Shown in pieces: positions 37,641 to 49,723 of a DNA stretch of 64,000 bases. The notes beneath the pieces are model-generated. The model did not search any database. It saw nothing but the letters and a program-made list of their open reading frames with translations, and was not told the DNA's origin. Numbering within the stretch: position 1 is the stretch's first letter; the number at the start of each line of letters is the position of its first letter. Both the position numbers and the translations under genes were made by a program. The stretch is from NCBI RefSeq assembly GCF_003672135.1, contig NC_039510.1:1054001-1118000 (forward strand), in the 5' to 3' direction. The stretch comes from Ooceraea biroi. Taxonomy: Eukaryota > Arthropoda > Insecta > Hymenoptera > Formicidae.

Positions 37641-39204
37641 CGGCGGAAATACCGCGCGAACAGCAGAGTAACAAATAAACAGAGAAATATCTAGGATGAA
37701 CGAGAACACGGACAGATCGAGAGTTCCACTGATGCAGATTTTTGCCGTTGCATTTTGCCATTCATTTCCGTCTGGGATATCGCCGTCCGGTTGGATCTGG
37801 ACGCGGACGAGACGTTATAGACCGGCGGTCCCTTTCCGTGTTCGAACGGCGTCGTTGATACGTTCCAATTATGCTCGGCCGCAATTCAATTCATATCACT
37901 CTCGCGTGGTGAGAGGGAATCCCGGGTTGATACGATACGCGCGACATGTCGCAGCCCCCTGCTGTGACGTGTGCGCATGTACGTGCGTTCAAACTACACG
38001 CGCCCATCAACGCACGTTCGAGGCCGCTGGGTCGTCGCGCTGCGCTCGTTTGGTTCGCGGTTTCGCGAGTTTGCGACTCGATCCACGGACGTGTCGTGCC
38101 GTAGGCCAACCGGGGATTCTGATCAATGGAAACGGCATTCTCTCGTTTTATCGATTTGGCTGTCGGCTTGCGAGCGATCACCTTTGTCCGCTTGCGAAAT
38201 TCGCATCGCGTGATGCTTCGCACATCCCAAGTTTAGATCGCGCCAATTTGCGCACGCGGGTGTCTTTTAGGTCTGAAAATCACGTATGAAGATCACGTAA
38301 ACTATTTTACAATTTGTTTCCGGTTGTTACGCGCAATTTATACGCACGAGAATAGCGGGAGTCTCGGCGGGAGTTAATTTTTATTTCCTTTTTTGAGCGA
38401 GAACGTTGCGCCGGGGAAATCTGAGATTTTTAGAACTTCATGAAAAACAACGTGCAATACATAGTAACGAGTCATTTACGCTACACCGTGCTCGTTAGCG
38501 CGAAGTATCGCGAAATAGACGTCGCGTCGCGCAGAGAAAACTGCGGAACTGCATTGTTGCAGATTCTATTTTTATGTACACTATAACAGAACCGCGTGCA
38601 CCTTCACGTCGAGATTGGCTCCGTGCAACATACGAATAGGGGAGGAAGTGGGAAAGCGTGTTCACCCCCGCGTCTATCTGGCGCTTCGTTATCTGCAGGC
38701 CCACCAAGCTCATAATAAAACATCGCTCGTGGGAACGTCCATATCCCGACGGTGAGCAAGTGACGAGGGTGGTACCGCATCATAAACGAAGTGACGTCCT
38801 CCTGTCGCATCCACCTGCGCGCACTTTTCGCGCGCGATATAACTTCAAGTCGTCGTCGCCGTCGTCGTGCGAAAAATCATTACGAACCCCAATGGTTTGC
38901 GATGTCACCCTCGCGCGACGTTAGTTTATTTTCATCTGCATCTATTGCACTTCGTATCGCCGTAAACATCACTGGGAGGGAAGGAGAGGGTATACGTGCG
39001 CGTTGTGACGTCAAAAGCGAGATACAGTTCGTGTACGTCATGTTATGGAAATATAAAACACATGTGTAAATGACTAACCGTGTCATATAGATGTGTACAC
39101 AGTCTCGTTCCGAGCTTTTTTCTTTTTTTTTAATGACTCTTTTTCATTTAAAAAAATCGCTGTGTACACGAATACAGGAAACTGGTGGCTCGGCGAAAAA
39201 AATT

Positions 39205-39240
39205 GTCTCCTCCCCCCCTCTCTCTCTTTCTCTCTCTCTA
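39205..39240. repeat. C/T-rich (TC)n tract
   Basis: A run of C followed by TC repeats with one TTTC interruption. Confidence 0.85.
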
Positions 39241-40964
39241 GCTCGAAGATTAAAAATCTTGCATATCGTATATTCTGCATACCACGAGTATGCATGCTAT
39301 TACCGTCAAATCTTAATAACATGTAAATGCGCTCATCCGCTTATGTTTGCCTTTGGTTGAAAACCCTCTCGCCCGCTCTCGTCGCTACGAATCTAAAATG
39401 AAAGAGTCACACATGGGATGTTAAATTCCCTGGCAAATTTCGAGCAGATTCTGTCAAAACTCAGACTCGCTGATGAATTTCAAGTCGATCATTTCTTTCT
39501 GAAAATTACGGTTTTTATGTATCCGACGTTTGGTACCTTTAAACAAGCAAATTCCGTATCCGATTTCTGATGAAACAGGGTCCATTTAAATTTTACTTGA
39601 TCAGGAGCGCTTTGTTGTTCGCTCGCAGCCTCGGCTCACCCGAAGCTTTTAATTTCCGACATTAACTAACCCCCGTAATTACTTTTTCCGTTCAATACCG
39701 ATGGATGAAAAATCCACCCGCACTCGTTGAGCGACCTGTCGTTGACAGAGAGCGTTCTGGCGCGGAATGTACGAATGAACGATTAAATTGTATATATTAT
39801 GATGCTCTATTTATACTATATTTATCTGTGTGCGGTGGAGAGAGAGGCTCGAATTCAATCCAATCAACGATACACGTGTTACGCGCGGTTACCCCATGCA
39901 GCCCTCTCGTCCATCCCTACTCGCCATCATCGAGCTCCACCTGCTCTCTCCGCCACCTCATTCAACCGCGTTCGCATCCCTCGGGTTCGTGTCACAAGCA
40001 TGGCCGGCGAGGCGGCGAGGTACCGGGGATTTATTGACATTTTCAAGTGCGCTTCGGTATTTTCAATTATACGCGCTTCCCCCGCGGTTAGCATGTTCCA
40101 AGGATGATAATATAAATTCGCTGTGACGACGCCGTTAAGATCTCCAAGGGCTCGCGTATTGTATACCGATATTGTGGTCTTGCGCCTCCAGCACAGTTAC
40201 CATATACCGTCACGTCAATTAGGGAATTTTATTGTAAATGCGCTTAATCGTGAGTTTTTGCGCGATATACATATAATACAACTCGTCCAATCTCGACAGC
40301 AGATTGATGTGAAAATTATCGAGAAACCGATTTGAACGTTCACCTCGCTAATTCCTCATCGGAACAAATCGGATTCGCTTAAGTAAACCGCACATGGGCC
40401 CTAAGAAACTGCAGGAACGGTTGTGGGTCAATTAACGCTGCTGACCGTTTCGTAGGGACGGACGAACGGTCCGTTCCCGGCAAATCCTCCGCTCGTTGCC
40501 AAGGTACACCATAAGAAAGCCCAGGCTGGTCTTGCAACTGGCGTGAGATACGGGTCGCGTTAATGGCCGGGCTTAGCCGTCGTCGTCCGTGGCGCACAAA
40601 AGCTCGTTGCCGAGCAAAAATTCATTTTCGCGGCCCAATGTCGTCTCAACTGACGCGGAATGATACGGCGATGGCGACGGCTGGCCGAAGGGTGAGGAGG
40701 CGGAAGGGGGGACTGCAGAGGGAAGCGGATGAAGCGAGCGGGGCGAGCGATGCGGACGGAGAGAAAAAGTCAACGTCATAGCGCAGTATTTGTCATGGGT
40801 AATGGCCTGCGTCGTGTCGACGAGAGCCGGCCTCCGTCGTTAACTCGTTACCGTCCCGGTAATCCGACGGTGCTATGCGTGGAGGCGCCATGGCGAAGTC
40901 GACCTTTGTCACGGCGCCCTCTTTCGCTTCGTCTAGCTCGGTAACATCGATTAATCACGTTCCG

Positions 40965-41147
40965 CTCTGTCCGTCCCCCTCCGGGTCCTCTCTCCCGCGC
41001 CGGTCCTCCCTTTCTCTCCTCTTCGTCCTCCAATTCTGGCCTACACACGCGGCCCTATCGCATCCCACCCTATTTTCCGCCACCGCCTCGTCCCATTTCC
41101 CTTCTATCGGTTTCTCCCGTTTTTTTTTCTGGACCTCTCTTATACGT
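40965..41147. repeat. Pyrimidine-rich, strand-asymmetric stretch
   Basis: About 180 bp strongly biased to C and T on the plus strand, with few purine runs. It directly follows a CpG-rich, purine-biased segment (40680-40770). No repeat unit is evident. Confidence 0.6.
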
Positions 41148-42052
41148 GCCACCAGTGCGCGCAGGCGAGCCCATGTTCGTGCACATTATCCCGGAAGTGC
41201 ATTCATCGGGCAAAAATGAAATTTCGCGAACCACCCTATCGGATCTAGTGACGCTCCGTTTTGGAGTGCTCCGGTATATTGTTCGTGAAGCGGTGAAAGC
41301 TCACACGTGCGAAACGACAACTTTGACGGTATCGAAAACGACGTTGCGATATCGGCGCTGTGAAATTATTATGTTATTGCACATCTTTCTTCTGTCGCTC
41401 GGAACGTTGAACTTGTCACGTTAAGTCGTCGCTTTTAATCCGTCGTGTCGTTTGCAATAGCGAGCGCACTTTGCGAAATTTACGTGGCGCCGGAGCGGCT
41501 TTGAGGGCAACCGCAAACGGCCGGGATTCTGATCGCGATTGAATCAGTCGACAAGCTAACATTCCCAACTGCTTCATCCACCCGTCGAGATATACGTGGA
41601 CGCAATTTAACCGGCGACGAAAGGGAAAAAAGAGACGCTTCCACGTAAAACGATTTACAAATCCTTTTTTTTTATTTTACTGCCAGGCAGTATCCATGAT
41701 ATCGGAGTGAGGAGGATTTGAGTTTCTGTCGTAGCTGGATCCGCGTGCTGGATAATAAGGAAAAGCGAAGGGCAGCGACATGAATCTCGAAGGGACGCGG
41801 TCATAGAGGGAGAGAGTTTATGCGACGTTCGTAGCTGCGAGGGTGGAGAACCAGAGGATGGCAAAGAGAACCGAGAGGAGATGAAAGAGAGAGCGTAGGG
41901 TAGGGATTTAATTGGAGAATTCTCGGCGTTCTCCATCTTTGGTTTTCTCTCCCTTCGCACTCTTATCTTCATTACCCATCAACTTGGTGGTGCGGCCAGC
42001 TTTCCCTCGGCAGATGGAATATTTCGGTTGTGTCTCAAGATATCCGTGGCTC

Positions 42053-42068
42053 GAGGCGAGGCGAGGCG
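42053..42068. repeat. (GAGGC)3 repeat
   Basis: Three tandem GAGGC pentamers within a CpG-rich segment. Confidence 0.85.
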
Positions 42069-43929
42069 TGATTTCGGCCTGGGCTTAACTCGATAAGCTC
42101 GCCTCGCGCGGTTTTGCGGTCGCCCGGAGCCTGAGGTGACGTCCTCCGGACGCGTCTGTCGTGACCGCTCAAGGCAGTTTGAAAATGATGAGAGCAGAGC
42201 TGCCGCTGCACCGATTAACCACCGTAAAAGTTCACTGGCTTCGGACAGTTTGGCTGGTGTGCATGCTCAAGACTCGTCCCACCTCGCGCGGAGAACTCCA
42301 GCGAGAAAAATGTTGATTGAATATTTCTGCCTTCCGAAAGACGGGAAAGATTGGCCATTGCAACGCGCCAGCAAAAGCGTTTATCGCGGAATATCTTCGT
42401 ATATTTCATATTCGCTTCTTTTGATGCATATTACGTATTTTGCAGATAGCGAGATCTTCTTCGTAAAACGATTTAGTTCTATGATGATGAATGTATATTT
42501 TCGGAATATCAACCTCGCGAAATTGATACTGGAGATTATAAGCATGTATCCTCTCGTTGCGTTTTCATTTCCGGCAGCTTTCCATTTTCTCGCTACCGTT
42601 GTGCGAAGAAATTCCTTGCCTCGGGAGTTTCCGGAACATCTTCATATAATCCGGTTCCGCGATTCGTTATTTGAGCGTTACGAGAGAGCAAATCCCGCGA
42701 ATTCCGTGTAGTTTCTATTATTACCGCTTTTGTGTTATCTCGTTTTCACGCGATATAAGCTCGCGCAATGCAGTTCTGTTACATAAAGCCGTGCATGAGA
42801 TTCTCAAATCGACTCAAGCAGATGGACGCGACTTTCGACGAGATTTCCGCAATTTTCCATAAATTTTCATAGAGTCCTATCGCTCGGTGATCTTCTCTCG
42901 GCGCAACGAGGGGGAAAGCCTGTCCGTTATAAGCAAATTGACGTTTATCATCACGCTTTCTGGGTTTCCAACATTTTCCAGCACGTTAATTTTAACTTCA
43001 ATTGCCTAAGTGCACGCTTCGCTGCGCTTGTCGGATTATCATGTTTTCCACAGCTTTGTAAAGATCTGCATGTTTAAAATTAGCTGTCGCCAAAGCGAGT
43101 AATCTTAAATGCCCATGATACGTCAACAATGTTTTTCTCATCACCAATTTTCACCGATTCAGACTTCTCTCGCGGTACATTTTCAAATAACATTTTTAAA
43201 AATGTTTCATTTTGCATCGGGCTACTAGAAAAATACGCCGCGTTATAAAAATATATTTAAAGCGTGTTGGATTCGGAGAGATGAGTATATATATAGTGCA
43301 CGTACGAATTGATTTGATTGCAGACGACATGCCACTGTTGCATTATATCTCTCTGTCGCGCCAAATTAAAAATTGTGTCTCGCAGGATCATCTCGTTAAC
43401 AAATCACGTAGCAAAGTTCCTGGCAGACGCCGCACTGCATTCTCTATTATGTTGTAATGTGGACATATCGCGAGACCACAATGCGCCAGCTTCGTGCCTA
43501 CAACTTGCATTAATTCCACGCACGTTAGCCTTCTGTTACCAGATCGTTGCTGTTACGATCAGTAACAATCACACTTTTACAGTACAGCATCTATGGGTGA
43601 CTAACTTGTTTTTACAACATTGTGTTTACAATGTTCAAGTATTGTATGCCTGTGTATCGATGTTTTTGTTGACGATCGATGTCTCGAACGAATCGATTTT
43701 TCTCAGAGACACAATTTGTGAGTCAAAAACGAATATTGCGGAAACTGTATTTTTATGCTTGCAGAATGCTACTATGTGTCGGCGGGAATTCGCATTTCCG
43801 GAATAGTTATATTTGCGAGTACTCTTTCGGTGTGTGAACAGGTGTTCATCATTGGCTCCTAAAACAGGTCGATAATACTGTTGAAACTGCGGTCACGCTC
43901 ATTGCTTTGCTGGTTGTGTCACGGATCAC

Positions 43930-43962
43930 CTCGTTCTCTCTTTCTCTTTCTCTCTCTCTCGC
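43930..43962. repeat. (TC)n tract with TTTC interruptions
   Basis: TC repeats with TTTC variants, ending in a short CG run. Confidence 0.85.
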
Positions 43963-45674
43963 GCGAATATATGAAATGGCAGGATTTTGCTACGTATTAC
44001 GCAATTCAAATACGCGAAACGCTCAAATGAATGTACATACACGTCTGCTCGAAAAGAGGTATTAATACATTAATATATTAACACACGCGTGAGATGCGTG
44101 TCCGTGAGTTTTGAAACAAGCCGATGAGTTCCGCAAATTCTGGTTAATACGGATTATCGGAGGGATCTGTTGATAACGCTTATTAACATGCACGCTAAAC
44201 GCACTCCTCCAGTGCTTCTCGTATTTTCCTGCCTTTTTTTTAGCGAGAGGAGCGCGAAACGAGGATGTCGGATTTTTCAACGCGTAATCCCTCGCCGCGA
44301 ACAAAACTCAGGGACTGTTACCGGGGGATATGGGAGTTTTTGGGACGAAATATATTTAGCTTCGGCAACCACCGCGGAATTTATTTGCGTTTTATTGACA
44401 GTTGAAAATAAACGAGACCGCACTGGAACTGATACTGAATTGCTGTTCCGCACGAGGTTCTGTAACGGGTTTGGTGGACTATCTGTCTTGTCCTGAGTCC
44501 TGCCGAATCGCGTTGCATCCTGCCATTTAATTGCGGACGTCTTGCGCGGCAGCGAGGGAAAACGCGATGTTTATCAAGTCACGATTAAAGACAATAATAT
44601 TTTCCGTCGGAAGCCCGACGTTCCCGTCGAAAACTTTCCTATGTAGAAAAGCAATTAGCATTTTCCGTTACTCCGTTTTATGCAAAGCGCCAGGGATGCG
44701 TCGTGCTTATACAAATTGAGCTTTTCAAACGGGCAGACCGATAAATTCTATTCAGTTTGATATAACCGAGTTAATTAATTGTTCGAAATAATTAGCATCG
44801 TAAATGAGTTTCGCCACTTCCACCTCTCGTGGATAATCGTCACTCTGCTCTGCGATGCAAATTAAAAAACTACAGGCATCTTACGTCGTAATTTGCACCA
44901 CAACACGTATTGTTTTTGTTCGAGTTTGATGTCTTAATCTTCAAAAGAAATTAAATTCGTGCTATTTTTGCTCGACACATCATCCTTCGTCAAGAACACA
45001 GAGAAGAGAATACCATGTCGCGAATATAAATACCTAAAGAATATAAAGCACACTTGACAAGAGAAGTGTAACGATCAATCGAAAACTACGATACATCATG
45101 CGTCCCAGATGCAGCAGGTTCCAGGTGGCCGATTTCGTTGTTGGACCACGACGAACCGCGCCGAGGGATTTCATCGCGCTTTGGGTGAGCCCTTAATTCT
45201 CACGCTCGTAAAGTATGCATGCATGTAATTTATACTCGCTGCACTGAAATGCAAAGCGAGAGCTACGAATAATTCGTCAGATTAAGAATTATGCGAAAGA
45301 CACGTCATTCTTATGTCAGTTCTTCTGTAAACAAATGATGGAAAAAACGAACAAGAATTAAATTATGATGATGAAGTAGAACGATGTCAGGTTTAAACAG
45401 ATTTATATTATATAACTGTGATTCCATTAGTATTATGATTTAATATTTTGTTCTTGCCGCGCAACGCATTTGTTTGCATTATGGTAGAAATAATCCGTTG
45501 GAAATCCGGGACGTAAAAATACGCGGCGACGGAAAAGCTCGCACGCCTGCAAGAATCTTCGTTTGCGCGAATACTTGAAAAGTATTTCCAGCAACGCGTA
45601 GGAGGTATCTATTCCAGCGCGAAAGCCGTCCGGTGGAAACAATCAGAATGAATATCGATGCTCGGTTATCTTTA

Positions 45675-46113
45675 TTAAGGGGATGCTGGAGTGACTAGGG
45701 AACTTTTTCGCGATGGTGCTGCCATTTGCACAAAAAAATGCTTTTTATAAAAATTTCGCAATTTGTACGCACAAAATTGCGACCATCCTCTCTCAGGATA
45801 AAATAAAGGAATATAATAAAGCTTTTCGAAGTGACTTTAGAAGCGTAATAAAAAAGAAAATATCTGTGAAAATCTTGTATGCATGTATAAGTATGTACAA
45901 GATTTTCACAGATACTTTTCTTTTTTATTACGCTTCTAAAGTCACCTCGAAAAGCTTCATTATATTCCTTTATTTTATTCCGAGAGGGGATGGTCGCAAT
46001 TTTCTGCGTACAAATTGCCAAATTTTTATAAAAAGCATTTCAACTGTAATTTTTGTATGTGTATGAGTGCAAATGGCAACACTGTTTCACTAGTCACTGC
46101 AGGATCCCCTTAA
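45675..46113. mobile_element. TTAA-bounded palindromic MITE
   Basis: A 439-bp foldback including TTAA at both outer edges (45675-45678 and 46110-46113). The ends read TTAAGGGGATGCTGGAGTGA and, on the other strand, TTAAGGGGATCCTGCAGTGA. The left arm is 45675-45879, the loop 45880-45895 (16 nt) and the right arm 45896-46113. The arms are roughly 90% identical by eye, and the right arm has an extra piece of about 20 bp near 46051-46070. TTAA duplication is the hallmark of piggyBac-type insertion, so this is probably a nonautonomous piggyBac-like MITE; family membership is inferred from TTAA alone. Open frames on both strands here are mirror images created by the palindrome, not genes. Confidence 0.85.
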
Positions 46114-48423
46114 GTCCGCAACCAAGAGGCGGTGCGCTAGTTATTTTTTCGCTAGGTGAGATTATTTGGTAAGATATCGGGTAGAGACACTATAATTACA
46201 GTCTACGCGAGTGGCTTTCGTTATTACCTCCCCTCGTGTATTTTTAAGCCATTTACCGTGAAGACGAAATTCCAATAATACTCGTAAAGCGATAGCTCGC
46301 AGGTACGCGCTTTCGAAACCATGTCGCGATACGAAATAAGAACGTCTTATTCCTGAGTCGCGCGCGAGCTGGCAAGTTGCCAAAGATACAGCCGTGCTTT
46401 TTCCAAACGAGCTTCCCGACTTTTTAGTCGTCGGTCGCCATCGTGGACGACGCCTGCGATTTCGCCTGCGATGCGCAAGATGATGCGAGGAGCACGCGCA
46501 GTCGACGGATACAAAATTGTGGCTTTTCACGCGACCGCTATAATAATTTATTTACGTCATCCTCCGCGCCCGCACGAGCATGCTTACGAACTGCTCGTGA
46601 CATGAATAATAATTAGTTTCACGCCACTGCTCGTGGGGAAACACGCTGGCGTGACTCGCTCGATGAAGGAAGAGAAATATAATCAAGGCGAATCGTATGC
46701 ACAGGAGCCACCCTCTTGTTCTTCGCCCCCGTCACTGTACACACGTGTTTATCTGCCTTGCGCGTACGCGTACTTGCGACTGTGTTCGTGCGACGTGAGC
46801 GAACAAGCGTTCGATTCGCACCCGATCGCAGAGATGATGCTGGCTTATACTCGCGTTGAAGCGGCGCCAAGCATCATCCTCGAGTCTCACCCTTACTTGC
46901 CCTGCCTCCTCCAGAACCACATGCCACGTACCGTAACGAAATACTCTTTATTAAATTTTGTTCCTGGGAGATCCTCGTGTCTCACGTATCTCCCCCCGGG
47001 ACGTTTCGACGCGACGTCCGTGGCGTTCGATCGGATCGATCGCAGCAAAAATCCCGAGAGCGGAGCGAAAATCGCGCGCGGATAAATTTCTTATGAATGA
47101 CCGAGGGGATTCGGCATGATACTGGGGCGATGTTGTGCGTCAGAATTTTTCTCGTTGCGAATTTCGTGACAAACCTTCTTGAGTTCTCGCTTCGGTCAAA
47201 TTCCCTATTGATCCCGCTATGAATCTCGCAGAAATAAGACGGTCCACCCCTCGAACGCTGCGTGTTTCGTCAGGCAGCACGGCGGATTTTAAGAAGCAAT
47301 TTACAAGGATAAGCCATTGTGAGGTATTCGCGAGAGGCCACGTAATTTGAGTCCGTTCCATTCCGTGGCTTGCGTTAAACTTCGTCCGTGGAATTATAGA
47401 TTACCGTGGTCTGCGGCCGACAGGATTCTCCTTTGAGGTTGCGAAACTTTCTGGGACCAATAAAAACTTGGCGGGTTCAGGGCTTAATACCTCTGAGGGG
47501 ATTTCCGAAATCGAGAAGAATGTAAATGTGCGTCCAATTTTGCCGGGAATACCGGGAACTATGTATATTCTGGTAAAGGATATATTTCTTCATTCTCGCG
47601 CGGCCGCGCAGCGCGTTGTTCGCGATGTAAGCGATATTTTTCCGCCGACGTAGATCAATAATGCAAAATATCTGGATTTTGCTAACTTGGATTTATCTAA
47701 TAAAATATAGACAGTAACTGATATCCACCAAATTTCTCACATAATTTTTTAAAGCTATATATTTGTTGCTCATAACTTGTACATGTGATATTTTATATTA
47801 TATATAAAAGTAACCAATTTAATAATTGCTACCTTCGGTTCGGTTGTTTTGTTCAAAAAATCTTCAAGAATAACTGTGCGGTGTACGTAATATAAATTTT
47901 ACATCTCACTCGGACGAGCAAATGGAGCACTTCGTCAATTATCCCGCGCAAACAAAAAAAAAGAAAAAAAAACTGGCCGTTATCCAACCTATACATGTGT
48001 GTAACCTTACGGTTGTACTCCGCTATTTTAACGTATTGATTCTACCTGCGGTGAACAATCACAAAATTCTAACAGTATACGAATAGATATGCGGATGACG
48101 TATTTTGCCGTATGCGCGGATATAGAAAAGCGGCGAAAGCGATCTCTTTCTCCTTTTAATCAAAAAAGAGTTCGATTCCGGTATTTCGTATTTTTCATCG
48201 CGTGACAGAAATCCCGTAGGGTACGAACGGGAAGATAAAGGGGATAACAATAAAGGACGAGATTGAAAAATCACGTTAAATACCACGCAAATGGTCTCGC
48301 AAACACTGGAACAAGTTCGCAGCAGAAGTGGACTGAAAGGACATGAAAGAAGCTGAAAATACCGGGTCGATGTTTGAGCTTATATGTAGCCGCGAATCAC
48401 GACGGTAGTAGTGGTACCACGAC

Positions 48424-48508
48424 CAGCAGCAGCAGCAGCAGCAACGATAGTAATAGCATCAATAGTAGGTGCACTAGTAGTAGTAGAACAGCAGCAGCAG
48501 CAGCAGCC
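48424..48508. repeat. Trinucleotide cluster: (CAG)n, (TAG)n, (CAG)n
   Basis: Two CAG runs of about six units (48424-48442 and 48488-48507) flank a degenerate AGT/TAG run. There is no long open frame that would make these a coding polyglutamine tract. Confidence 0.9.
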
Positions 48509-49677
48509 GCATTCTTCTAGAGAACACACACGGGGTTGAAGTCGAGATAGAGGCGGTCGAGAGGACACAGATGAGAGCGAAGGGTATTGGTATGCCGTTG
48601 TGCATTCACGTCACGTGCCACCTACTCCTACTTCTATAGACAATCCTGTGCTTCGGATAACCTGTTTGCCCGCCTTTTTCCCCCACTCAATAAGAACCCC
48701 CGAGTAAATCAAGGATTGGCGTAGCCACCCCTCCATCTTCTTCCCTCAGCCGTCTTTCTCTGTACCGTCTGTTTCTCGTTCGTTCCTTTGGGATGGTTTA
48801 CCGATTTATATTTCTTTCTTTTTCCTCATCGTCTTCGTTTGCTTTCTCCTGATCGCCGTTACGTTCTCCCGTACACCTTCGATTTAATCCGGGATTTAAG
48901 GGATCTTACTCCGCCGATATATTGCGCCGCGAAGTGCTACTCGTTGCTCGCGCGTTGTTGTTGTTGCGTCTTAAATAAGATCGTGGTATGAAGGAAGTCG
49001 ATTGCACCGACATCCTAATCAGCCTTTGATCTTGGACGAATCGCCCGTTACCGCGCGCGAAATGCCCGGCAACTTATCAGCGAAAATTCAGCTTCCGTTT
49101 TATTGAAACTCACGTTAGGTTTTCTTTGAAGAGCATCGGTCATTATTCAACAACGCTCGCTGCAAAATTGTATTTTTTATGGGAGTTACATAAAAATACG
49201 TCAAGTATACCGACCATTCGTTTTACGGTTCAGGGCGATGGAAATGTTGTGAAACTGAGAAACATGATCGCGGACGCACTGAAATCGTAAGAATCTATGA
49301 GCGTGGAGTCATAAAAGATTGACGTCGAGGGTGAAGCTTTAAGAGCCGCGGGGAAAACAAATCCATAAATGCAATACGCGGTTCCTTCGGGATGCGATAC
49401 AACATCACTCGTTTCTCCATAGTCTCCGCATGATAACGGGAAGAAGAAAAGAAATTGTGTGCGAAATTGCGGTCGCAGCCGGCACGACTGTCTTCGCGCG
49501 CTATCGCTTATTATACGTATATAAAATTTATATACAAGAACGGTTTATTGCATTGTGTTTATTGGATTATTTACGATAAGCTACCAGCAATTATAATAGA
49601 ATTGATGAACATTGAGATTGCATTAACCGTAACTACTATGTAAAACTCTATCGAACGTTTCCACCGGCAACCTCATT

Positions 49678-49723
49678 GTCATCGTCGTCGTCGCTGTCGT
49701 TGTCGTTGTCGTCGTTGTCGTTG
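49678..49723. repeat. (GTC/GTT)n trinucleotide repeat
   Basis: About fifteen consecutive GTC or GTT triplets with one GCT interruption. Confidence 0.9.

Larger units (their letters stand above)
37025..45674. other. Noncoding intronic sequence, no gene recognised
   Basis: CpG-rich blocks lie at about 37330-38280, 39840-40100 and 40380-41230. Long open frames at 37696-38289 and 42136-42711 (+) have no recognisable domain and overlap competing frames. No supported mobile element was seen. Confidence 0.55.

Noticed and set aside
37696..38289. 197-codon plus-strand frame
   Set aside because: Very Arg/Ser/Cys-rich translation typical of CpG-rich noncoding DNA, with open frames on both strands and no recognisable domain.
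42136..42711. 191-codon plus-strand frame
   Set aside because: No recognisable domain, composition shifts midway from CpG-rich to AT-rich, and there is no supporting splice context.
45695..46066. Overlapping 108- and 117-codon frames on both strands
   Set aside because: Produced by the palindromic MITE; the peptides are near copies of each other and match no transposase.
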